Origin: DATFXF01 sp035258565
GTDB taxonomy: Bacteria > Acidobacteriota > Terriglobia > Acidiferrales > UBA7541
Direction: 5' to 3'
Length of the DNA stretch: 13,488 nucleotides
Assembly: GCA_035258565.1 (NCBI GenBank)
Contig: DATFXF010000042.1
Location: 1-13,488, forward strand
The notes beneath the pieces were generated by a model, which had not been told where the DNA came from, searched no databases, and saw nothing but the letters and a program-made list of their open reading frames with translations. Made by a program: the position numbers and the translations under genes. Each line of letters starts with the position of its first letter. Within the stretch, counting starts at the first letter, position 1. Positions 6,131-13,129 of this stretch are shown one piece after another.

Positions 6131-6160
6131 GTGTCGGGGTGATGGCCCGGCACCTTTTGT
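6131..6160 (+). terminator. Terminator-like hairpin pointing rightward
   Basis: GTGTCGGG pairs with CCCGGCAC (one mismatch) around GTGATGG and is followed by CTTTTGTT on the plus strand. Both flanking genes (kdsC and the pseudopilin operon) are on the minus strand, so in this direction it would stop antisense transcription. On the minus strand it is a hairpin without a T run. Confidence 0.33.
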
Positions 6161-6192
6161 TACCAAACAAGACTTCCCTGCAACCTAAACGC

Positions 6193-6217
6193 AACTCGAG
6201 GGAAACATATTCGAGTT
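6193..6217. repeat. Inverted repeat AACTCGA/TCGAGTT after kdsC
   Basis: Perfect 7-bp arms separated by 11 bases, starting about 28 bases beyond the kdsC stop. It may end or protect the Kdo operon transcript, but no T tract follows on the minus strand. Confidence 0.33.
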
Positions 6218-6245
6218 TGGCCGCAAATCTTGGGCTCCCCTACCT

Positions 6246-6806
6246 TTAAGCGCGAGCCAACTCAATCGCCTCCCGCCACTTCCCCTGGGCCTTGAGCAGC
6301 AGCTCCACCACTTCGCGGACGGCGCCGCCGCCTCCGGGGCGGCGGGTGACGTAGTGTGCGACGCGCTTGACCTCAGGCGCGGCGTTGGCCACGGCGATGG
6401 CCAGGCCCACGCGCGTGAGCACGAGAAGGTCGGGCAGGTCGTCGCCCACGTAAGCCACGTCGGCATCGCGAAGCCCCGACCCATGGAGGATCTCCTCGTA
6501 TGCGGCCAGCTTCTCGGCGCGATCCTGGAAGACGAATTCCATTCCCACTTCTTGGGCCCGGCGCGTCGTGGCGGGCGAGTCGCGACCGGTGATCAGTCCC
6601 GTGCGCAGCCCGACTGCCCGCGCCATTTTGAGCCCCGCGCCGTCATAGGCGCTGAATACTTTCATTTCGAGCGCGCTGCCGTCCGGCAACGACTGCAGGC
6701 GAATGCACCCGTCGGTCAGCACGCCATCCACGTCCATCAACAGCAGGCGAACTTTCCGCGCGCGCTGTCGCACGGCCGAAGAGATCTTCTCGAAAGCTCG
6801 TGCCAA
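6246..6806 (-). CDS. kdsC: 3-deoxy-D-manno-octulosonate 8-phosphate phosphatase (KdsC)
   Basis: A 186-aa HAD-superfamily phosphatase that removes phosphate from Kdo-8-phosphate to give Kdo, the third committed step of Kdo synthesis in the cytoplasm. Motif I is LLMDVDGVLTDG with the nucleophile Asp25 and acid/base Asp27. Motif II is LITGRDS (Thr73), Lys99 supplies motif III, and motif IV is YVGDDLPDL. The KdsC-type GGGGAVRE loop (158-165) and the lack of a large cap domain fit the tetrameric KdsC subfamily. The start is TTG 6806, supported by GGAGGG 6 bases upstream; no ATG is in frame before the catalytic motif. It ends the Kdo cluster, 210 bases downstream of kdsD. Confidence 0.93.
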   Translation of the reverse strand: MARAFEKISSAVRQRARKVRLLLMDVDGVLTDGCIRLQSLPDGSALEMKVFSAYDGAGLKMARAVGLRTGLITGRDSPATTRRAQEVGMEFVFQDRAEKLAAYEEILHGSGLRDADVAYVGDDLPDLLVLTRVGLAIAVANAAPEVKRVAHYVTRRPGGGGAVREVVELLLKAQGKWREAIELARA

Positions 6807-6812
6807 GCCGCA

Positions 6813-6818
6813 CCCTCC
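6813..6818 (-). promoter_or_regulatory. Shine-Dalgarno deciding a TTG start for kdsC
   Basis: GGAGGG on the minus strand, 6 bases before TTG 6806. It is the only well-placed ribosome site, and the first in-frame ATG lies inside the catalytic DxD motif, so the TTG start is preferred. Confidence 0.65.
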
Positions 6819-6990
6819 AACAAGAGGCTACCACGGCTCCACTGATTCTGTGAGAGCACCAAAGACCTTCCGTCCCAGTCTAGCCCTGTCGGGACCGAAG
6901 ATCTGTCTGCGGCCGGTTTACGACGGGAGGCTTTTCGCTCGGTCCGACTGCGGCTGATTCCCCCCAGAAGGGAAAGCGCCGTGATCTGCG

Positions 6991-7006
6991 GTTCGAGGCT
7001 TCGAAC
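6991..7006. repeat. Inverted repeat GTTCGA/TCGAAC after kdsD
   Basis: Perfect 6-bp arms around a 4-base loop, about 10 bases beyond the kdsD stop within the 210-base gap before kdsC. No T tract; it may be an mRNA stability or partial termination structure. Confidence 0.3.
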
Positions 7007-7016
7007 TCGCAGGGGT

Positions 7017-7988
7017 TCAGAATAGCTCGAGGGTCCACAGATCGTGCACGTGCACAACGCCCTGCACGCGCTTCTCGCTGTCCACAACGACCACAGAAGT
7101 GATTTTGCGGCGCTCCATCAGGTTCAGGGCCATGCTAGCTAACTCGTTGGGGCCGATCGTCACTGGGTTGCGCGTCATGCACTCAGCGGCGGTGAGCTCG
7201 AAGGTCTTGCCTTTGCGCTGCTGCATCAGCCGTCGCAAGTCGCCGTCGGTGACGATGCCCACCAGCCGGTCCGAGTCTTCGACCACGGTGGTCATGCCCA
7301 GGCCTTTGCGGCTCATCTCATAAATCACATCGGGCATTCCGGTCGAGAGAGTCACGCGCGGAATGTCCTCGCCGGTGTGCATCAAATTCTCGATGCGCAT
7401 CAGCCGCTTCCCCAACCGCCCGCCTGGGTGCAGCGCGGCAAAGTCGCCTGGGCCGAACCCGCGGCGATCGAGCAGCGCGATCGCCAGCGCATCGCCGATT
7501 GCCAGCGTGACCGTGGTACTGGCTGTCGGCGCCAGATTGAGCGAGCAGGCCTCTTCCTCGACGCTGATATCGAGCACGACGTCGCTTGCGGCCGCGAGCG
7601 TCGAGAGCAGGTTGCCGGTCAGGGTGACCAAGCAGACGTTCAGGCGCTTGACCGTTTCGAGCAGCGCAACGATCTCCTCCGTCTCGCCTCCATAAGAGAT
7701 GGCCAGCAACACATCGTCGCGCACCAACATCCCGAGATCGCCATGCAGGGCTTCCGCCGGATGGAGAAAGAGCGACGGCGTACCCGTGCTGGCAAACGTG
7801 GCCGCGATCTTCCGCCCGATCAAGCCGGACTTGCCCATTCCCGTCACCACTACACGCCCTTTGCACTGAAAAAGAAGCTCAACGGCCTGCTCGAAGCGCT
7901 CGTCCAGCCGCTCGAGCACGCCTCGGATGGCTTCCGCCTCGATGCGCAGCACGCGACGTGCAGTTTCGAGACTCACGTTGGCCCCCAT
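7017..7988 (-). CDS. kdsD: D-arabinose-5-phosphate isomerase, KpsF/GutQ type (KdsD)
   Basis: This enzyme converts D-ribulose-5-phosphate to D-arabinose-5-phosphate, the entry step to Kdo. The 323-aa protein has an N-terminal SIS domain (about 38-180) with GMGKSGLIGRKIAATFASTG and HPAEALHGDLGM, the sugar-phosphate site. The family motif HPGGRLGKRL (187-196) follows, then two CBS domains (about 202-262 and 268-323; GIVTDGDLRR is in the first). This matches the usual length of about 320-330 aa. ATG 7988 lies 16 bases inside kdsA and has no clear Shine-Dalgarno. An in-frame GTG at 7976 overlaps the kdsA stop as GTGA and has GGGGG 5 bases upstream, so it may be the real start (319 aa). Either way kdsA and kdsD are translationally coupled. 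Confidence 0.94.
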   Translation of the reverse strand: MGANVSLETARRVLRIEAEAIRGVLERLDERFEQAVELLFQCKGRVVVTGMGKSGLIGRKIAATFASTGTPSLFLHPAEALHGDLGMLVRDDVLLAISYGGETEEIVALLETVKRLNVCLVTLTGNLLSTLAAASDVVLDISVEEEACSLNLAPTASTTVTLAIGDALAIALLDRRGFGPGDFAALHPGGRLGKRLMRIENLMHTGEDIPRVTLSTGMPDVIYEMSRKGLGMTTVVEDSDRLVGIVTDGDLRRLMQQRKGKTFELTAAECMTRNPVTIGPNELASMALNLMERRKITSVVVVDSEKRVQGVVHVHDLWTLELF

Positions 7989-8812
7989 CCGCGCACCAGT
8001 GCGGCCAGCCGAGTCACGCGCTCGAGCAGGCCAGCGAGCTGATCGAGGGGTAGCGCGTTGGCGCCATCCGACAGGGCCGCGGACGGATTGTCGTGCACTT
8101 CGAGAAACAGCCCGTCCACACCCACGGCAGTTCCCGCGCGCGCCAGCGGCTCGATGAATTCCGGCTGGCCGCCGCTCGAAGTCCCTTCGCCGCCGGGCAA
8201 CTGCACCGAGTGGGTCACATCAAAGACCACCGGGCAGCTGAGCTCGCGGAGAATGGGAAACGACCGCATGTCCACCACCAGATTCTGATAGCCGAAGGCG
8301 GTGCCACGTTCGGTGACCATCACTCGATCGTTGCCCGTGCTGCGGACCTTCTCGACCGCGTTACTCATCTCCCAGGGTGAGAAGAACTGTCCCTTCTTGA
8401 TGTTAACCACGCGGCCGGACTTTCCCGCGGCGAGCAGGAGATCGGTCTGGCGCGAAAGAAAGGCCGGCACCTGCAAGACGTCGCAGGCTTCGGCCGCGGG
8501 ACCAACCTGCGCCGGTTCGTGGACGTCAGTGAGAATGGGCAGGTGGAACCGCTCCTTGATCTTGCGTAGAATCCTCAGCCCTTCGACCAAACCCGGGCCG
8601 CGATAGGAGGAGAGTGAGGAGCGGTTGGCCTTGTCATAGGAGGCTTTGAAAATCAAAGGGATCTTCTTCTCTTGGGCGATCCTGGTGAGCCGCTCGGCGA
8701 TCAGGGTCGAGTGCGCTTCGCTTTCAATCACGCAGGGCCCCGCGATGAGGAAGAGCGGCTGATTCCCGCCGATCCGGAGCGGCCCGATGGAGATCTCGCG
8801 CGATGGCTCCAT
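7973..8812 (-). CDS. kdsA: Kdo-8-phosphate synthase (KdsA), metal-dependent class
   Basis: A 279-aa aldolase-type enzyme that condenses phosphoenolpyruvate with arabinose-5-phosphate to Kdo-8-phosphate. Signature segments are FLIAGPCVIES (21-31), FKASYDKANRSS, TDVHEP, VNIKKGQF, MVTERGTAFGYQNLVVDMRS and FDVTHSVQLPGG. Cys27 in GPCVIES, His in THSVQ, Glu in FLEVHDNP and Asp in LSDGANAL correspond to the four metal ligands of the Aquifex-type class; the E. coli-type non-metal enzymes have Asn in place of the Cys. ATG 8812 is chosen for its GGAG 8 bases upstream and its match to family length; the frame stays open upstream into the insertion element. The gene directly precedes and overlaps kdsD. 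Confidence 0.95.
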   Translation of the reverse strand: MEPSREISIGPLRIGGNQPLFLIAGPCVIESEAHSTLIAERLTRIAQEKKIPLIFKASYDKANRSSLSSYRGPGLVEGLRILRKIKERFHLPILTDVHEPAQVGPAAEACDVLQVPAFLSRQTDLLLAAGKSGRVVNIKKGQFFSPWEMSNAVEKVRSTGNDRVMVTERGTAFGYQNLVVDMRSFPILRELSCPVVFDVTHSVQLPGGEGTSSGGQPEFIEPLARAGTAVGVDGLFLEVHDNPSAALSDGANALPLDQLAGLLERVTRLAALVRGWGPT

Positions 8813-8829
8813 GGAAAGGTCTCCGGGGA

Positions 8830-8851
8830 TTCCCGGCACCGCATGCGGGAA
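8830..8851. repeat. Inverted repeat TTCCCG/CGGGAA in the kdsA leader
   Basis: Perfect 6-bp arms 10 bases apart, ending about 18 bases before the kdsA start and just upstream of its GGAG. A second hairpin CCCAG/CTGGG occupies 8870-8887. These sit between the tnpB stop and kdsA and could shape translation of kdsA or belong to the element's right flank. Confidence 0.33.
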
Positions 8852-8898
8852 AAGGCTGTTTTTGATTCTCCCAGCGTGAGCCCTGGGATTCTGTTTGC

Positions 8899-8952
8899 CT
8901 AGGCACATTGCTGTGCCTCGGTTCCTGGAAAGGGGGCAACCAATAGACCCCT
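8899..8952 (-). ncRNA. Candidate right-end / omega-RNA 3' structure
   Basis: On the minus strand AGGCACA-GCAA-TGTGCCT (8918-8901) is a perfect 7-bp hairpin with a GNRA tetraloop; its last bases overlap the tnpB stop TAG. Just before it, AGGGG and CCCCT (8952-8931) can form a second hairpin. In TnpB systems the guide RNA comes from the 3' end of tnpB and runs through the right end, so these hairpins are well placed to be its scaffold. The exact RNA ends and the guide cannot be read from sequence alone. Confidence 0.45.
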
Positions 8953-9951
8953 ACCACGGCTCTCTGACTCCGTGGCAACTCCACCGATAGGCATCACTCG
9001 CCCGGCGAGCGAGAAGGCCGCGTTCGCATCTCGGTGGTCATGGTGTCCACAACGAGCGCCGCGGAAAGACTTTCCGTTGGGCTTGGAGAACTGATGGCAG
9101 CGAGAGCATTCCCGCGACGTGTATGCCGGGTCTGCTTCGATGACCATTACGCCACGCAAAGCGGCTTTGTAGAGGATGAACTGGAACAGTTGAGAGAAGG
9201 ACCACTGTGACTTCTCCGCGTAGCGGCCCATCTTTCCTCTCCTGACCTTCTCCAGTTTCTCCAGAACAATACACCGACGATGTTTTGCGGCGTAGTCCAC
9301 AATCTGTTTGGACACGATGTGATTCTCGTGCTTGGCCCGCCTGGACTGCTTGTTGCGAACCTTGTGAAGAAGGCGCTTCTTCCCCAGGCTCTGCAAATTG
9401 GCTTTCCTTCTACGCCATACCTCTTTCGTAGGAGCGGGATTGTAGCCCAGATGCAAAACTTTCCCATTCTGAGAGTCAGCCAGCGTGGCCACGGCTCCCA
9501 CCGCATTGCGGTCTACTCTCACCGTTCCGGTTGGCTGGAATGCCTTCTCCACTGGCGTGTTGTAGCAGATCGCGGCGTACCACTTCCCCTGTCTGCGAAG
9601 AAATTCTACGCTGCGAATCCAGCCGACAACGGGCCGCAGGAACCGAACGGGCAGAATTTGTTTCTTGAATAGAGCAGGAATGCGCATGCCGTTGCCTTCT
9701 AATTTAATTTGCCTCCCTTTGTCTCCGCAAATGGGCAGTACAGGGCTCTGGACTGTTCTGCACTTCTTGTTTCTCTGATACTTAGCAATCAAACTCTTCG
9801 AGATGACACACGGTAGTTCAGGGTAATACCTCGAAGAGGACAAATCTCTATGAGCGAGCATCCGGTCAACGCAAAGCCGGGCCAGAGGTTCGATGGTCTC
9901 CAGGGCAAATGCAAACGAATCGGGAACCTTAACTTTGACACAGCAAGCCAC
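8899..9951 (-). CDS. tnpB: TnpB, RuvC-like RNA-guided nuclease of an IS605-type element
   Basis: The open frame reaches 10140, but its first part is antisense to tnpA, so I place the start near GTG 9951 (about 350 aa; ATG 9861 is another choice). Neither has a clear ribosome site. RuvC-I is TVRVDRNAVGAVATLA (Asp codon 9513-9511), RuvC-II is IVLEKLEKVR (Glu 9261-9259), and RuvC-III is DHRDANAA (Asp 9030-9028). All three catalytic acids are present. The zinc knuckle between II and III has CSRC, but its second pair reads FRGARCGHH where FxCxxCG is expected; the codon at 9060-9058 is GGC (Gly). TnpB proteins cut DNA guided by an RNA from the element's right end and support its persistence. This one may be weakened. 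The gene shares the strand of the Kdo operon. Confidence 0.85.
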   Translation of the reverse strand: MACCVKVKVPDSFAFALETIEPLARLCVDRMLAHRDLSSSRYYPELPCVISKSLIAKYQRNKKCRTVQSPVLPICGDKGRQIKLEGNGMRIPALFKKQILPVRFLRPVVGWIRSVEFLRRQGKWYAAICYNTPVEKAFQPTGTVRVDRNAVGAVATLADSQNGKVLHLGYNPAPTKEVWRRRKANLQSLGKKRLLHKVRNKQSRRAKHENHIVSKQIVDYAAKHRRCIVLEKLEKVRRGKMGRYAEKSQWSFSQLFQFILYKAALRGVMVIEADPAYTSRECSRCHQFSKPNGKSFRGARCGHHDHRDANAAFSLAGRVMPIGGVATESESRGRGLLVAPFPGTEAQQCA

Positions 9952-10320
9952 TGTGTTGTCTAGGACTTGGCGGTGCACGTCGTGTTTTGTAGGAAGTTCC
10001 GAAGAAAGATTCTTACCGACCTTGTTCTTCTTCGCTAGATTCGGTACCGCACGGCTACGGACATGAGTTGTGCCCTCATGGGGTTTGGTGCTGAGGCTGA
10101 CCACATCCACTTCCTGCTGGGCGATCCGCCGGCCGTCCATTGGAGTCGTGTCGTTCGCGTGCTCAAGAGTCGCAGCGCATCGGTTCGGTTGGACAAGCTC
10201 GGCTCGTTCTACGAGCGCCGTCCTAGTCCTCTTTGCTCTAGCGGGTTCTTCCTTTGCTCCGTTCGCGGAGCCATCCTTGAAATTCTAACACGTTAGATCG
10301 AACAACAAGGCGCTCGCTAA
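9931..10320 (+). pseudogene. tnpA: tnpA (Y1 HUH transposase) with three in-frame TAG codons
   Basis: One plus-strand frame reads through the whole IS200/IS605 TnpA: DLAVHVVFCRKFRRKILTD, then GFGAEADHIHFLLGDPPAV with the HUH motif (His codons 10102 and 10108), then SGFFLCSVRGAILEILTR, and finally IEQQGAR before TAA. It is broken by TAG at 9961-9963, 10036-10038 and 10294-10296. The last falls between ILTR and IEQQ, exactly where relatives have the catalytic Tyr (QYIEQQ), so the nucleophile is lost. The first also falls where relatives often have Tyr. No frameshift is needed over about 130 codons. Other genes here end with TAG, so amber recoding is unlikely. The upstream limit is uncertain. Confidence 0.82.
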
Positions 10321-10325
10321 CCCTA

Positions 10326-10348
10326 ACAGGCGGGATTGCCCTCGCTGT
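10326..10348. repeat. Imperfect hairpin, candidate left end of the IS element
   Basis: ACAG(10326)-CTGT(10348) and GGG/CCC around ATTG form an imperfect stem with one mismatch and one bulge, between the tnpA end and the pyrG stop. IS605-family ends carry such subterminal hairpins recognised by TnpA. A TTTAAC lies just beyond it on the minus strand and could be the target motif. This is inference from position. Confidence 0.3.
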
Positions 10349-10375
10349 CCGGTTAAACGAATTCGCGCGACGCGG

Positions 10376-12040
10376 CTAGGGCTTGCGAGCGGCATCGACC
10401 GCGGCTGCCTCTGGGCTCTCGACCGGCGCGGTTAAGGAGCGATGCCGCCTCTCGTAGGCAGCGCCAACAAATGCAGCGAACAGCGGATGCGGCGCCAACG
10501 GCTTGGACTTGAATTCCGGGTGGAACTGACAACCCAAAAACCAAGGATGCTCGGGCGCCTCAACGATTTCCACGTAGGTGCCGTCCGGCGTGCGCCCGGT
10601 GATACGCAGACCCGCCGCCACGAGCGTCTGCTCGTAATCACAGTTGAATTCGTATCGGTGGCGGTGGCGCTCGCTAATCTCGAGCACGCCGTAGGCCCGG
10701 TGCGCGGTCGAGCCAGGTTCGAGCCGGCAAGGCCACGCACCAAGGCGCATTGTGCCCCCCATTTCGTCTACGCCAAGCAGTTCGCGGAGCTTATAGATGA
10801 CCCGATGCGGCGTCTGCGGATTAAATTCGGTGCTGTCGGCCTGTGGCAGCCCGCTGACGTTGCGCGCGTACTCAATGGTGGCGCACTGCATGCCGAGGCA
10901 AATGCCAAAGAACGGCACCTTGCGATCGCGGGCGTACTGGATGGCGTGCACCATCCCGGCAATGCCGCGCTTTCCGAAGCCCCCGGGCACGAGGATGCCA
11001 TCTACGTGACCGAGCCGGCGCTCGGAAGTCTCAAACGAGTCGATTTCCTCGGCTTCGATCCACTCGATCACGGTGCGGAGCTTGTGGGCCAGGCCGCCAT
11101 GCACCAGCGCTTCGCGCAGGCTCTTGTAAGCATCCTCGAGCTGCACGTATTTACCAACCACGCCGATGCGCACTTCACCGGCGGGATTGTGGATGCGGTC
11201 GAGCAGTTCGAGCCACTGATTCAGGCTGCGCGGCGGAGCCTCAATGCGCAGCAGGCGCAGGATCTGCTCGTCCAGGCCTTCGCGAGCAAGGGCCACCGGC
11301 ACGGCATAGATCGTGTCCACATCCTGCGCCGCAATCACGCAGGATTCCGCCATGTTGCAGAACAGGGCGATTTTGGCCTTCAGTTCGCGCGGCAGCCGGC
11401 GGTCGGCGCGGCAGAGGAGCAAGTCCGGCTGGATGCCGATGCTCAACAGCTCCTTCACGCTGTGCTGCGTGGGTTTCGTCTTGAGCTCGCCCGCGGTGGG
11501 AATGAAGGGCACGAGCGTGACGTGCACGAAAATCGTGTTCTCTGGCCCCAGCTCCAGCCGCATCTGCCGGATGGCTTCGAGGAATGGCAGCGATTCGATG
11601 TCGCCGACCGTGCCGCCGATTTCGACGATCACGACGTCCACGCCGTGGGCCACCTTGCGGAAGGCCGCCTTGATCTCGTCGGTGACGTGCGGGATCACCT
11701 GGACGGTCTTGCCGAGATAGTCGCCGCGGCGTTCCTTGGTGATGATGGATTCGTAGATGCGGCCGGTGGTCCAGTTGTGGTCGCGGGTCAGACGGGCCGA
11801 GGTGAAACGCTCGTAATGGCCGAGGTCCAGATCGGTCTCCGCGCCGTCGTCGGTAACGTACACCTCGCCGTGCTGGTAGGGCGACATCGTGCCGGGATCA
11901 ACGTTCAGGTAGGGGTCGCACTTCTGAAGAGTAACCCGGAGACCTCGACTCCCCAGCAGGCAGCCGATTGAGGCAGCCGCCACTCCTTTACCGAGGGAGG
12001 AAACCACGCCACCGGTTACAAAGATATACTTCGGCCCCAT
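10376..12040 (-). CDS. pyrG: CTP synthase (PyrG)
   Basis: A 554-aa enzyme that converts UTP to CTP using ATP and glutamine, in the cytoplasm. The synthetase domain starts KYIFVTGGVVSSLGKG (P-loop-like) and has CDPYLNVDPGTMSPYQHGEV, Asp70 and Glu140 (Mg binding, in IVEIGGTVGDIES). The class I glutamine amidotransferase domain (about 290-535) has nucleophile Cys381 in FFGICLGMQ and His507/Glu509 in QFHPEFKS. The length is normal; the C-terminal 20 residues are an Ala/Pro-rich tail. ATG 12040 is chosen; a TTG directly before it is possible. A near-consensus promoter lies upstream. Placed after kdsB, it supplies the CTP used to activate Kdo. The insertion element begins within about 50 bases of its stop codon. 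Confidence 0.97.
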   Translation of the reverse strand: MGPKYIFVTGGVVSSLGKGVAAASIGCLLGSRGLRVTLQKCDPYLNVDPGTMSPYQHGEVYVTDDGAETDLDLGHYERFTSARLTRDHNWTTGRIYESIITKERRGDYLGKTVQVIPHVTDEIKAAFRKVAHGVDVVIVEIGGTVGDIESLPFLEAIRQMRLELGPENTIFVHVTLVPFIPTAGELKTKPTQHSVKELLSIGIQPDLLLCRADRRLPRELKAKIALFCNMAESCVIAAQDVDTIYAVPVALAREGLDEQILRLLRIEAPPRSLNQWLELLDRIHNPAGEVRIGVVGKYVQLEDAYKSLREALVHGGLAHKLRTVIEWIEAEEIDSFETSERRLGHVDGILVPGGFGKRGIAGMVHAIQYARDRKVPFFGICLGMQCATIEYARNVSGLPQADSTEFNPQTPHRVIYKLRELLGVDEMGGTMRLGAWPCRLEPGSTAHRAYGVLEISERHRHRYEFNCDYEQTLVAAGLRITGRTPDGTYVEIVEAPEHPWFLGCQFHPEFKSKPLAPHPLFAAFVGAAYERRHRSLTAPVESPEAAAVDAARKP

Positions 12041-12084
12041 CAAACGGTCCGGTCGAATCCTCCAGGAAAGTCGGCGTACGAAGC

Positions 12085-12113
12085 ATTATCCGCTGAATCC
12101 CGCGAGCTGTCAA
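12085..12113 (-). promoter_or_regulatory. Strong sigma-70-type promoter of pyrG
   Basis: The minus strand has TTGACA (12113-12108, perfect -35) and GATAAT (12090-12085, five of six), separated by exactly 17 bases. Transcription would start near 12078, about 38 bases before the pyrG ATG. No attenuator-like structure is evident in this short leader. Confidence 0.72.
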
Positions 12114-12255
12114 ATCGCTCCATCTGTTTCCTTTCCTCAGCCTCGGGCCATCTGGACGGTTCGGGCGAATCACGGAGGATGAAGATAGAGAAAATATGGT
12201 CCGGGGGCGTATGGTTTCGGGTGGCTCCGTTACCCGTCAGGGGGATGGCCCTGCA

Positions 12256-13119
12256 TCATCGGTTTTCGTCAGAGTGGGCCGAGTCGGAGGGCTCGTAAGA
12301 CTCACCCGCCTCGTGTGACTCCTCTTCAGGGGGTTCAAGCAGGAGCTGTTCGGCGCGGGTGACGTCCTCAGGCACGTCCACGCTGAACGAATCGTGCTCG
12401 GTTTCTTCAACGAAGACCTTATAACCGTTCTCCAGCCAGCGCAACTGCTCGAGCTTCTCAAGATTTTCGAGGTCGCCTCGGGGCAGGGTGGGAAACTCGA
12501 GCAGCGCCTTACGCCGGAAGGCGTACAGCCCGACGTGTTTCAAATGCCTTGCGTAGGTGGGCTCCTCCTCTGACTCATCGGCCTCATCGCGGACCCAAGG
12601 GATTGGAGCGCGAGAAAAATAGAGCGCGTAGCCCTCTGGATCGCACACCACCTTGACCACATGCGGGTTCATGATCTGGGCAGGATCGGTGATGGCCACC
12701 GCGAGCGTGCCCACCTGGGCGCTGGGCACGTTCTGGAGGAGTTTGACGACGGCGTCAATCGCGGCGGGCTCAATCAAAGGCTCATCGCCCTGCACGTTTA
12801 CGAAAACATCCATGTTCCGGCCCACGGCCCCGGCAGCGACTTCGGCGACGCGGTCGGTGCCGCAGCGGGGGTCGTCGCTGGTCATCATCACCTCGCCACC
12901 ACACTCCTTGATGGCACGACAAACGCGTTCATCATCGGTCGCCACGATAACGCGCGAGAGGCTGCTCGCCAGGCGCACGCGCTCCCACACGTGCTGGATC
13001 ATGGGCTTCCCGCACAGCTCCACCAGCGGCTTGCCTGGAAGACGGCTCGAAGCGTATCGTGCAGGAATGACGGCGAGAACATTCACCGGCCCACCCTCAA
13101 GTTTCTCGGTGTTCCGCAT
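12256..13119 (-). CDS. kdsB: CMP-Kdo synthetase (KdsB)
   Basis: A cytidylyltransferase that activates Kdo with CTP to CMP-Kdo for lipid A glycosylation. The nucleotide-binding N-terminus is VIPARYASSRLPGKPL (18-32), followed by VATDDERV, GTDRVAEVA, FVNVQGDEPLIEP and, near the C-terminus, DSFSVDVPEDVTRAEQLL. At 287 aa it is longer than the usual 245-260: an acidic Glu/Ser tail of about 25 residues (LEPPEEESHEAGESYEPSD onward) follows the normal end. ATG 13119 has GAGGG 10 bases upstream, but that site is inside a hairpin. An in-frame GTG at 13086 has another GAGGG 7 bases upstream and would begin closer to the family's usual N-terminus (276 aa). The gene is first in the Kdo cluster and divergent from the exported protein at the right edge. 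Confidence 0.95.
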   Translation of the reverse strand: MRNTEKLEGGPVNVLAVIPARYASSRLPGKPLVELCGKPMIQHVWERVRLASSLSRVIVATDDERVCRAIKECGGEVMMTSDDPRCGTDRVAEVAAGAVGRNMDVFVNVQGDEPLIEPAAIDAVVKLLQNVPSAQVGTLAVAITDPAQIMNPHVVKVVCDPEGYALYFSRAPIPWVRDEADESEEEPTYARHLKHVGLYAFRRKALLEFPTLPRGDLENLEKLEQLRWLENGYKVFVEETEHDSFSVDVPEDVTRAEQLLLEPPEEESHEAGESYEPSDSAHSDENR

Positions 13120-13129
13120 GCTACCACAT

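Larger units (their letters stand above)
8880..10350. mobile_element. IS200/IS605-type element between pyrG and kdsA (approximate limits)
   Basis: The block holds a decayed Y1 transposase gene (tnpA, plus strand) divergent from a tnpB gene (minus strand), the gene arrangement of IS605 itself. It fills the space between pyrG and kdsA, which I expect to be adjacent in related genomes. The right end is placed near the GNRA-capped hairpin at the tnpB stop. The left end is placed near an imperfect hairpin at 10326-10348, which is ACAG to CTGT with GGG/CCC around ATTG. As usual for this family there are no terminal inverted repeats or target duplications to fix the exact ends, so the boundaries are estimates. 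Confidence 0.7.

Noticed and set aside
7377..8042. Plus-strand open frame of 221 codons opposite kdsD
   Set aside because: It is antisense to kdsD, charged and low in hydrophobic pattern; a GC shadow.
9952..10140. N-terminal extension of the tnpB frame
   Set aside because: It is antisense to tnpA and has no TnpB-like content, so it was left out of the tnpB call.
9961..10296. Amber (TAG) recoding as explanation for the open tnpA frame
   Set aside because: tnpB, pyrG and the PilW-like gene all end with TAG, so TAG acts as a normal stop here.
10442..11971. Long plus-strand open frame (about 509 codons) opposite pyrG
   Set aside because: It is fully antisense to a textbook CTP synthase, has His/Ala/Gly-rich content typical of reverse-strand shadows at high GC, and matches no family I know.
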